From Persicaria tinctoria (taxonomy: Eukaryota; Streptophyta; Magnoliopsida; Caryophyllales; Polygonaceae), in NCBI GenBank assembly GCA_037127255.1, contig JBANSL010000020.1, positions 60,709,598-60,773,597 of the forward strand: a DNA stretch of 64,000 bases. The letters run 5' to 3'. Made by a program: the position numbers and the translations under genes. The notes under the pieces were generated by a model. That model had not been told where the DNA came from. It ran no database searches and saw only the letters and a program-made list of their open reading frames with translations. Positions 22,401 through 31,824 of this stretch are shown one piece after another; positions within the stretch are counted from its first letter, which is position 1; every line of letters begins with the position of its first letter.

Positions 22401-23657
22401 CTATACAACGAAATTAGGAAATTGAGCTAAAATGTGAGCTGCGTGCTCCCAAGTTGCGTCCTTCTGAGGCAGGTTCTTCCATTTGATAAGCCATTCGGTC
22501 ACGGGGTCACCGTTTGGTAATGTGTGCATCCTGGTGTCCAAGATTGTCTCTGGTTGAGCCAATATAGACCCCTCTTCGTCGGTCTCTGGCATCTCCAAAC
22601 ACACGTCCCTAGCAGTGCCTACCTTAGGCTTCAATTGAGAGACATGGAAGACCGAGTGAATCTGGGAACTAGGAGGCAACTCCACCCTATAAGCAACAGG
22701 TCCAACCTTACTCAGAACCTTGAAGGGGCCATAGAACCTAGAGCTGAGCTTGAGATTCCGTTTGATGGTAGCAGATGTTTGCCGATAAGGTTGCATTTTC
22801 ACATAAACGAAATCCCCAACCTGAAAACTCATGTCCGACCTATGTTGATCCACCAGCGCCTTCATTCTGTTTTGAGCTTGCAACATATGCAACTTGAGCT
22901 GTTTCAAGAAGCTCTGCCTCTCCGACAACCAATCCTCCACTGGTGGCGAACTCACTGAACCCAATTGCAGACCTAGGTGACCTGGAGGTGTTCCATACAA
23001 TGCCATGAAAGGTGACATCTTCAAGCCTGTGTGGAAATTAGTATTGTACTACCACTCGGCCAGAGAAATCCATTTTGCCCATTTCTTAGGATTGTCTGTA
23101 GTCATACACCGAAGATACATCTCAAGGCATATAACTCGTTCAGTTTGACCATCAGATTATGGGTGGTATGATGTACTCATATCTAGGCTAGTGTTGAGTG
23201 CCTTAAAGAGTTGTTGCCAAAAGTGACTCAAAAAAATCTTATCTCGATCTGACACTACACTGCTCGGAAGGCCATGTAGCTTGAACACATTGTCCATGAA
23301 CAAGATCGCTACTGAAGCATCTATGAAAGGGTGGCTAAGGGGAATAAAGTGAGCAACTCCTTTTCGTAGACCATTTTTCAACCGCAAGGAGTAAGGCAAG
23401 CAACTCCTACCTTCAAGGTAGTGTCTCCATTTTTCAACTGCAAGGAGTAAGGCAAGCAACTCCTTTTCTTAGACCGCTAGCATCAATTGCTTTCCTTGCA
23501 GAGCTTGGCTTATGAATGCAATCGGCTTTCCAAACTGCATTAATACTGCACCCACTCCTGAATCACATGCATCGGTCTCTACCACAAAGGGCGCCTCAAA
23601 ATCGGACATAGCCAAAATAGGAGGCAACGTCATGGCCTCCTTGAGCTTAAGAATGCC
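22401..23657 (-). pseudogene. Ty3/gypsy RNase H, integrase and chromodomain remnant
   Basis: Reading downstream of the frameshift in the RT frame gives an RNase H start (SDFEAPFVVETDACDSGVG), a TAA where a tyrosine is expected before EKELL, and VEKWRHYLEGR. Then comes an abrupt join to mid-integrase (FKLHGLPSSVVSDRDKIF), so the rest of RNase H, the zinc-binding domain and the first integrase aspartate are gone. Two further in-frame stops follow, one after SYHP and one before YNTNFH. The last frame (22401-23024) holds the integrase C-terminus (VGDFVYVKMQPYR) and a chromodomain (TEWLIKWKNLPQKDATWE). Duplicated sequence around 23384-23464 (AAGGCAAGCAACTCCT twice) marks the rearranged junction. 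Chromodomains direct insertion to heterochromatin in this family. Confidence 0.85.
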
Positions 23658-26369
23658 TCATGTGCACTGGGTGACCATTGAAAATTGTTTTTTCTTAAGC
23701 AATTCAGTCAGAGGTTTAACAATCACTCCATAATTTCGTATAAACCTCCTGTAATATCCAGTTAACCCCAAGAATCCCCTTAGTGCTTTCAAATTAGGTG
23801 GCACTGGCCATCCGAGCATTGCTTCGATCTTCTTAGGATTTGTTGCAACCCTTGCCCCAGAGATTATATGACCCAAATATTCCACTTGAGGCTTTGCAAA
23901 TTCACATTTGGACAATTTGGCAAACAACTTATGTTGTCTAAGCTTAGCTAGCACCTCCCTTAAGTGCACCACATGCTGCTGCAAATCCCTGCTATACACC
24001 AGTATGCCGTCAAAAAATACCAACACAAAATTCCTTAGCATCTCCCTAAACACATCATTCATGAGAGCTTGAAAAGTTGCAGGAGCGTTTGTCAATCCGA
24101 ATGACATAACCTGAAATCTGTAATGCCCATGATGAGTCCTAAAGGCTGTCTTGGAGACATCACTTTCTAACATTCGAACTTGGTGATATCCGGCCCTTAA
24201 ATCCAACTTAGAAAACACAGCAACCCTCCTCAATTCATTCAGTAAATCATCTATATGAGGGATAGGGAATTTGTCCTTCACAGTAATATCATTTAGCCTT
24301 CTATAATCAATACAAAAATGCCATGTACCATCCTTCTTCTTAACAAGCAATGTCGGGAAAGCAAAAGGGATATGGCTAGGCCAAATAATACCATTCAAAA
24401 GCATATCAGAAACTTGCTTCTCAATCTCCATTTTTTGAAAATACGGGTACTTGTAAGGACGTGTAGCCACTGGTTGAGCACCCTCCTTCAATACAATGGC
24501 GTGTTCTTGCTTCCGAACCGGAGGTAACTCCTTGGGCTCTTGAAAGACATCGTCAAAGGTCTTTAAAACCTCCTCCACCTCTGACGGTTGTGTAGCAGAA
24601 GCGGATCTAAGACTACACACTTGCCCCACCTGAGCTATCCAGTGTATCTCTTGTCTTGAGAAAAGTTTTTGAACTTGCTTGCCTGTTAGCATTTTAACAA
24701 ATGCAATGCCTTGCTCCTTATCCTCTTTGATTCCTTTGAGCACTATCTGTTTTCCATTCTTTTCAAAAGTGATATGAACTTGAATGAAGTCAAAAAGCAC
24801 AGGGTTAAAGCCTACAAGCCAATCGGTACCCAAGATCATGTCACTTCCTTCTATATTCAACAACCAGATACTGTACTCGTAGCTTGACCCCTGCATCTCC
24901 CACACAAACTTATCACAAACCTTATTGTTGAACATTGTTCCATTAATCGTATTGACTTGCATCAATCTGGCCTTACCAATGGAAAACCCAGCTTCCTTCG
25001 CGAGCTTGGTATCTAGGAAGTTATGTGTAGCTCCGCTATCAATCAAAATTGTAATGTCCTTGCCTATAACTGATCCGTTAACCCTGATGGTGCTTCCCGG
25101 GTTCCCACTAGTCAAGGCGTGCACATACACCTCTGTTTCTGCTTGTTCAGATTCCTCACTCCAATCACAATCCTTCGGTTCATCCACCCCATCAGGTTCT
25201 TGCACCTCTTGTGCAATTAAACTCAACAGGGACTGAACTTTGCATTTGTGTCCAAAAAAGAACTTGTCTCCATAATTATAGCAGAGCCCTTTCTTGGACT
25301 CGTTCGATCGACCTGTGCTCCCCTCTGATCCGACTGACGATGTAGCAGTTCTTGGACCACTTACAAATGGTTTGGGCTCAGTCTTGGTCCCCACTTCCTT
25401 GGACCACTCAGTGTTGCGGTTTAAAAAGTAAGAACCCGAGGAATTTGATGGTTTCCACGGATTCTTGGTGACCCGAATGAGTGCCTGAACCGCCTTATTG
25501 TGGAGTATTGCAAGTTCTAGAACTATCGCCATAGTTTCAGGTCTTCCTAATGAAACCAGAGATCAAATTTCCTCTCTAAGGCCACCGATGTAACTAGAGA
25601 CGAAGTACGATTCAGACAAATGGCCATTGAAGGACAACATGCTTGCTCGTAGATCTTCAAAGTTTTCATTGTAAGCTTCCAAATCGTCGTTTTTTTCGAG
25701 CTTATTGAACTCGGCCACTATCTCAGATTCACGACGATCTCCGAATCGCATACAAAGATCTTCGCAGAATTCATTCCAAGAAACCATTGGCTTCTGCATC
25801 GCATAGCCTTGGAGCCATGTGTCCACCTTGTCATTGAGATACATAGCCGCTATCTCAAACTTCTGTTCCTCTGGGATTGCGAAGATGCAAAAGTACTTCT
25901 CGCACTTTCTAATCCAATGCCTCAGTTTCTTGCTGTCGAATGTTGGGAAATCAAGCTTGGGCAATCGGAATCCCCTATTGTTGTCCAATGACCCGCTACC
26001 GGAATAACTGCTCGTCCCTCCCTTGAAACCGTGGAACCTGCTCGCACCCGGAATCTCACGATATGTAGGACCAGCCCCCGTCAAAGATTGTCGGCTTCCC
26101 GACGCGCTCGTGTGTCCTGATGGCCGGCCACCTGGATCCAGATCCTCCGGAACCCGATCTCGTCTTAGGGGATTGCGTATGTACTCAGTCAACTGTTCCA
26201 TCCTTTGCTTAGTAGCTTTCCTGAATTCCTCCAGCGATTTGTTCTGGTCTAGCTGTCGGCGTTGCGAATCCTCCATGAATTTTGTTGTTGCCGCCAAAAT
26301 CGCTCGAGTGTCATCCCTGGGTTCTTGAAATTCAGACTCAAGGGTCTTGGATCTTGTCCCTTCCGCCAT
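23658..26369 (-). pseudogene. Ty3/gypsy gag, protease and reverse transcriptase remnant
   Basis: Gag begins at 26369 (MAEGTRSK) and has the retrotransposon gag core (RHWIRKCEKYF, WNEFCEDLCMRFGDR). An in-frame TGA at 25565-25563 interrupts it, but the frame continues unchanged to a degraded zinc knuckle (LCYNYGDKFFFGHKC), a protease with LIDSGATHNFLD, and a reverse transcriptase with DYRRLNDITVKDKFPIP and FGLTNAPATFQALMN. The RT catalytic YxDD motif reads FFDG, so the second aspartate is lost. The frame ends at 23658, where one extra A after TTTTC shifts it away from the RNase H frame. The protein is thus dead at several points. Confidence 0.9.
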
Positions 26370-26395
26370 GGCTAACACCCCGCTTCGACCACTGA

Positions 26396-26407
26396 GCTCT
26401 GATACCA
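26396..26407 (-). other. Primer-binding site, initiator tRNA-Met type
   Basis: The minus strand reads TGGTATCAGAGC just inside the 5' LTR, the usual plant tRNA-iMet primer site. It fixes the orientation of the element. Confidence 0.85.
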
Positions 26408-26411
26408 AACT

Positions 26412-26581
26412 TGTTTTGAACCTGGATCACAGCAGTGCACTCGGTTAGTTGGATGAGCTAACCGACTCGAATTGTGACCGATGATGAATTGAGATGAAGG
26501 TAGAAGAGAGAGGTAGAGGTTGAGAAGAGAAACGAGAGAATTACAGAGAAAGGTTGGCTTGAACCAATACAAATGATCACA
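26412..26581 (-). repeat. 5' LTR of the Ty3/gypsy element, internally deleted
   Basis: 170 bp. It matches the first and last parts of the other LTR, but about 170 bp are missing between AGAGAAAGGT and TGGCTTGAACC. The missing piece includes the CCTTTTATAGA region of the other copy. Confidence 0.75.
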
Positions 26582-26724
26582 ACATAATTACAACTTAATT
26601 ACTTCTAAATCTTTATTTGATATTTTTCATTTAATGACTCATATCTGTTATATATATCGATCATAAAGGTAGTATATAATATGTGTGTGTACTGTGTACG
26701 TGTTTAAACTGACCGGGAAAGCTG

Positions 26725-26763
<39 letters not shown>

Positions 26764-27346
26764 CGACCAAACCCGTCACTCAAATTGGAAAATGTTTGGC
26801 AAATGGAGAGAAAACAAGCAGACCAAAGAGAAAGACAATAGTGGTTACGGTGCATGTTCTTAGTTTCAACTTTCAACTGTATTTGCGTCCATCCGTCAAA
26901 CAAACGGCGCCCTATTTATTAATTTACATCGAATTGAAGAAAAAACTGCTCACTTTACATTAAGGGTAACCACAAAAGGTGGAAATCGTACTTGGGCGAT
27001 CACTTGCCTTGTTTTAAACGTGCATACAATATATATATATATATGAAAGAGAGAGAGAGACAACCGACATATATTATAAAATTACCCTTTTATATTTCAA
27101 TTGAACCCCTTTCATGTAAAATGAAATTATATATTAAGTAATTAAATCAAAATCCTATACAACTGCCTCGGTTAATTGAAAGATGGAAGTTAATTAATTT
27201 CAATGATTGACAATTTTATTAAACAAATTGTTAATTTGATCAGGTGAAATAAGTATAGTTTTAAAAAAAATTAGTTTCAAATTTAATGCGAGCCAATGAA
27301 ATGAGAAAATTTATGTAAAAAATATTGTTAATATAAATGTGTAGGC
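26582..27346. other. Intergenic with AT and GA microsatellites
   Basis: (AT)n at about 26729-26760, and ATATAT then GAGAGA at 27031-27060. Otherwise AT-rich with no gene recognised. Confidence 0.5.
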
Positions 27347-27355
27347 TAAAATAAC

Positions 27356-28457
27356 GAATTTTTTTTCAAAATATTTAAGAAAAAATAAATATTTACGGAT
27401 AAATTTACTAAATCAAAATATTTACATAAATATTCAAAAATTGCAGAGAGGTCAGAGAAACGCGGTCTGGAAAAATTTGGTCAAATTTGAAATTGTTGAA
27501 AAAACGCGGTTTCAAAATGATAAAACGCGGTTTCAAACCACGTCTTTATCATTTTGCATTTTAAATTTTTTTTTAAAAAAATAGAGAGTAAAACACGGCT
27601 TGATACCGCGTTTTACTTTAGAAAAAAAGAAGAAGAAGAAGGGCAAAGTGCAGGAGAAGGGAGGCGGCCGGCGGGGAGCTCGGAACCAGGGGAAGGGGAG
27701 ACGGAGCCAGAAGAAGGGCAGACGGAGCCCGGAGCCTCGTCCACCGTCCGGAGCAGGAGACTCTTTTCGCCGGAAGATTTGGGGATTTGGGGGTTGGGCC
27801 GGCGATGGAGGACCAGGGCTTCGATCTCCGGGGGAGATGTTGGTGGCGGTAGTGGGCGGAGGAGCCCCCGTTCAACCCAATCGGGTGGCAGTGGGCGGAG
27901 GATGACTTCGATGGCGTTCAATTCGCAAAGGTCGGAGGCAGATCGATGGCAGTGGGCGGAGGACGAGTCGCAGGCAGATCGATGGCAGCGGGCGGAGGAC
28001 GAGGTTCCGGCTCTGGCTCCTGCTCCGGGCGGAGGACGAGGATCCGGTTTTCGTCTCCCCTTCTCCTGGGTCCGAGCTCCCCGCCGGCCGCCTCCCCTTC
28101 TCTTGTTGCCCTGCACTTTGTCCTTCTTTTTTTTTTCTCTAAAGTAAAACGCGGTATCAAGTCGCGTTTTACTCTCTAATTTTTTTTTAATTTTAAAATG
28201 CAAAATGATAAAGACGCGGTTTGAAATCGCGTTTTATCTGATACGGATTATAAAACGCGGTTTGAAACCGCGTTTTTTTAACAATTTTAAATTTGACCAA
28301 ATTTTTCCAGGGGGAGATATAACTACGAATGAAACGCGGTCTGAGACCGCGTTTCTCTGACCTCTCTGCAATTTTTGAATATTTGTGTAAATATTTTGAT
28401 TTCGTGAATTTATCCGTAAATATTTATTTTTTCTTGAATATTTTGAAAAAAAAATTC
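27356..28457. mobile_element. Long-TIR Mutator-type element carrying AAACGCGGT palindromes
   Basis: This 1102-bp element is flanked by TAAAATAAC (27347-27355) and TACAATAAC (28458-28466), a 9-bp duplication with one mismatch. The arms are long, extending from an AT-rich outer part into a GC-rich inner part (GCAAAGTGCAGG and its complement). The word AAAACGCGGT and its complement recur many times, with a perfect 25-bp palindrome-like site at 28252-28276. The GC-rich centre (27640-28130) gives open frames on both strands rich in Gly, Arg, Pro and Ser, but no domain is seen. These could be captured coding sequence or by-products of base composition. Confidence 0.78.
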
Positions 28458-28533
28458 TACAATAACAAACCCATTACTTGATCGAGTTTCGTCTTCACTA
28501 CCCAAAAGATTTTTTAGTCTTGTTATATCGCTG

Positions 28534-28719
28534 GTTAGCTATGCTACCTATAAGATCAACCTAGTCTCAAGTACTTTTGATCCTATTCAATTCAGACATT
28601 GTTATAAAGAAGCAAATAAGTTAGAAGATTATATCGCTAAAATTAGATAAAATTGTAATTTGTTCACTTTCCCTTTTAATACGGATCTTTGTAACATCAT
28701 CTAGCAGGATGATCAATGA
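28534..28719 (+). pseudogene. RNase H-like domain fragment, second copy
   Basis: The plus strand encodes INLVSSTFDPIQFRHCYKE, ANKLEDYIAKIR and a tail ending QDDQ and TGA, aligning with the fragment at 17754-18113 (INLLRGNFDSIEFRHCFRE, ATDYIAKF, RRDDHE). In-frame stops follow KIR and precede QDDQ. Only the C-terminal third of the domain is recognisable. It is probably a decayed LINE end. The rest of 28467-28805 shows nothing else. Confidence 0.55.
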
Positions 28720-28805
28720 ATTGTCTTGTTTTTTTAGCAAAGTCTTCCTAGTATTTGCTTATTGTAAAAAAAAAAGTATACAAACATTCCCAATCTCGAT
28801 CTATG

Positions 28806-29170
28806 CACTAGTACAAAAACAAGAATATAGCCCGGGCGTTTCACCTAATATACCCCGGATCAGACAGAAGAATGGTTCGGGCTTCATGTCGCTTGAGCTA
28901 AAAGGTAAGTCTGACTTTATAGCCCGGATATATATCCGGGATATATAAACAAGCAAATTTTGAGCTGAAAAGACACGCCCGGTGTATAAAGTTTAAATAT
29001 CCGGGGTATATACCTCTAATATCCGGGGTATATACTACATCCAATCCGGGTTTAATTTTAATGTATCCGGGGTATAAAATTGAAAATTTCCGGGGTATAT
29101 ACCTCTTGGGAGTGTATTCTTATTATGAATATAGCCCGGAAGCATGAATAAAAAGCCGGGGTATATAGTG
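28806..29170 (+). mobile_element. CACTA (En/Spm) transposon terminal fragment
   Basis: CACTAGTACAAAAAC at 28806 is a typical CACTA terminus. It is followed by the dense sub-terminal repeat TCCGGGGTATATA in both orientations (28840-29165), as these elements carry for transposase binding. I did not find the matching right end or a 3-bp duplication (left flank ATG), so this is a truncated end. Confidence 0.6.
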
Positions 29171-29600
29171 TTTTATTGTTAATTTTTTTAATACCCATTC
29201 ATATATTACCATATTAAACCTGTAATTTAACCTGTAATTCCCATCCATTCAGATCAATATAAGCAACAAAAAATCCACAATTGAATGGCACATGAAATAA
29301 ATTTGTTCATCAAATTCATATCTTCAAAGTACCAAGCTAGTGCTTACAAGTTTTCAAGCCTTGTTTCAAGTTTGGAACAAACCAAGGTAGTGCAAAAACG
29401 TAGTACATGTTCAACAACACACACGTTAATTGATGCAAAGGCAAAGGGATTGGACTGGTCTTGGATGGTTGGAGGTTGTTGGGCTGATTGCTGTTGAAAA
29501 GAGGGCTTAGGAGACATGGAGGGTTCTTATGTTCCATAATCGAACTCATGTTGTTGACAAATAATTGTACAAACAAAGGGTAAAATAAATACTCAGTCTA
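29171..29600. other. Intergenic, nothing recognised
   Basis: AT-rich DNA. Short open frames on both strands (29285-29497 and 29337-29576) lack any domain. Confidence 0.3.
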
Positions 29601-31335
29601 GATAAGATAAAGGAGCTATTGACGGAGGGAAAACTTGTCGTTGATCCGCCAAAGAAAACTCAAACCTATAGCTAGTATAGCAACAAGGAAGAGGTTGGTC
29701 CTACAGAGAAATTCGCTATTCAAGTGTGATTTAGATGCCAATCAAGTAACCAAAGAGGGGGGTTTTGAGTGTGAAAGTTCCGCCTTTTATCAAAGCGGAT
29801 TGATGAAAGCAAGAGTAAATAATTGTAATTCAGACAATTAGGAGAAGCAATTCTACCTACAATTCTCCACTTTATTTGGTTTGAAACGATCCTTGTAACT
29901 TCTTCTCGTCCTATTTAGTTTCCTATGAATGTCCTTGTCCCGACCTAATATAGTTACTAGTCCAATCAGTCCTAGAAACCCTTATCAATCGAACAACCCC
30001 TAAAGAAGGATTTAACCCAATTGATAGCTTTAAGTTCAGAGATTAGCCAAGGTATTTGCAGTCCCTAAAAAGGGATTTAACAACACATCCAACTTGCTAC
30101 TTGTTCAATTAGTTCAATCAACCCTAAAGGAACAAGTTTGCCACTTAGGTTAAGGTTCACAATCAGAAATCTACAAAACCTTAGCAATTGAATTGATTCT
30201 AACTAGTTGCGCAAGCTAGATAGAATAAAACAATAGACAATCAAGCACAAAGAAGTTGAAGCATTCAAATATAGGAAACAAGAAACGAGAATTAGAAACT
30301 CACAATCAATCCAAATAAAGCTTCAAATTGCAGGAAGAATAGATGAGTTTAGTTCCTCATGGAAGACATCGCTCAAAATCTCTAAAGTGTCTGATGAATG
30401 AATAGAATAGAAGTGATTCGAAAATAACTAAAAAGTGGCCTTATCAAAGATCCCAAAGTCGGCCATAAACAAAAACCAAAAAGCATCTAGGGTTTATTTA
30501 ATAAAAACGACGTGTATCCGCGCTGGCGGCAGATGCGGCGGCCTCCGCATGTATGATGCGGCCGCAGCATCAGAATTCCTTTTGTGTCGTCCCTGTCGGT
30601 GGCCGCTGCATTGGTCTTTCACGGAAAATCCGTCTTGAATTAGCTCTCGACGTCAACATGAAAGTTGTAGCTCTCTGAAAGAGCTTTTCAACGCATGGTC
30701 ATAATAGTCGATCGGACAACCGAGGCCTCCAGAAAGTGCAAAACAAGTTCAGCATGTCTGGCGACAACTTCTGCAGACTTGTTCTTCGTTTAGGTTCGCT
30801 TCTTCTTCTCAGGACCTCTTGAGATCTTCATGTAAGCTTCTTCGATCAACTAGACATTCTCATCCAATGCGCTATCAACTCATGTCTCCTCCTCGGATCC
30901 ACCATTACTTGAAATAATCAATAAAAGCGTGTAGATTCCGACTCCGACAACATAGAGAACTAATATGCAAATCGTGCTTAATCCATCAATGAAATGCATC
31001 TTAACTAAGCTAAATGCAGCCTATTATGCCTACCTAAATGCATGCTATCAAACTCCCCCACACTTAACTTTTGCTTGTCCTCAAGCAATGATAGAATGAA
31101 CATGAATCAATGTATCCCACAGGAAATCACTTCAAGTTTCAATCCTCATCAAAAAGCAACATCATAGCAGGTGAACACATAAATCAAGCAAACAAACGTC
31201 ATAGCATGTATTTTAGTGATCAAAGCTTAGAAGTAGACATTAGGGCGAGAACTGTAGTTTCAGATCCAAATGTGTTTGCCATTGTTTGAAATGTAGAAAT
31301 CAAGTAAGTTGCGCAAAGGTATATGAGGTTCCCTC
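29600..31335 (-). mobile_element. Ty3/gypsy LTR fragment with polypurine tract (Tat/Athila-like)
   Basis: The minus strand around 31085-31050 reads GAGGACAAGCAAAAG, then AAGTGTGGGGGAGTT, the polypurine tract that precedes the 3' LTR in large plant gypsy elements of the Tat/Athila kind. An LTR-like stretch follows leftwards to about 29600, including the AAAGTTGTAGCTCTC-type segment common in such LTRs (30661-30676). Sequence right of the tract (31090-31330) looks like the end of the internal region. No protein domain remains. The left boundary is a guess. Confidence 0.5.
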
Positions 31336-31671
31336 TTTCATGTGAGTTTCAACCATCGTCATGTACACATCAAGGGCTGGAAAGTTTCCGAAAGGAAATT
31401 GACGAGTGCGATAGAAAGGAAATTGGGGGAAAATAACAATTGGTCTTCAACATTGGCTGGGGTTAAATGGATAAATTGGGGGAAAACAACAATTAGTTGG
31501 ATGGAGAAATTGGGGGATTTGGGGGTTTTGGGGGAATTGGGGAAATTGGGGAAAGGCGCTTGCGTCTTATGAAAATAGGGCCAAGGGGAGTTCGAAATGT
31601 TTACTTTTGAGATGCCTTCCAACATTGGACTGAGTTCAGGGGAGACTTGAATACATCTCATGTTTGGATTA

Positions 31672-31765
31672 TGTCATGTTTTTACTAGTGAAATGTCATG
31701 TTTATAACATTTACTGTCATGTTTTTACTAGTGAAATGTCATGTTTATAACATTTGCTGTCATGT
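31672..31765. repeat. 43-bp tandem repeat of the TGTCATGTT motif
   Basis: Two full units and a partial third. Each unit has TGTCATGTTTTTACTAG followed by a second TGTCATGTTTATAACATTT. It lies just upstream of the Ulp1-type gene. Confidence 0.8.
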
Positions 31766-31824
31766 TTGTTGATAGTCCTACGGTTTTGCTTCCCAATTTT
31801 GCAGGATATCAAGGACAGGCGAAC

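Larger units (their letters stand above)
22056..26581 (-). mobile_element. Defective Ty3/gypsy chromodomain retrotransposon
   Basis: The minus-strand order is LTR (26581-26412), primer-binding site, gag, protease, reverse transcriptase, partial RNase H, integrase tail, chromodomain, LTR (22398-22056). This is the gypsy order, and the chromodomain marks a chromovirus. It has multiple stops, a frameshift, a mutated RT active site and an internal deletion between RNase H and integrase, so it is inactive. I could not find a clean 5-bp target duplication at the ends, which suggests end erosion or rearrangement. Confidence 0.9.

Noticed and set aside
27554..28203. Long frames of about 197 codons on both strands
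   Set aside because: They lie in the inverted, GC-rich part of a MULE-type element and start inside its TIR arms. No domain, and low-complexity composition.
31672..31765. CRISPR-like array
   Set aside because: Units are contiguous tandem repeats in a plant MULE, without unique spacers of constant length. No cas genes are present.
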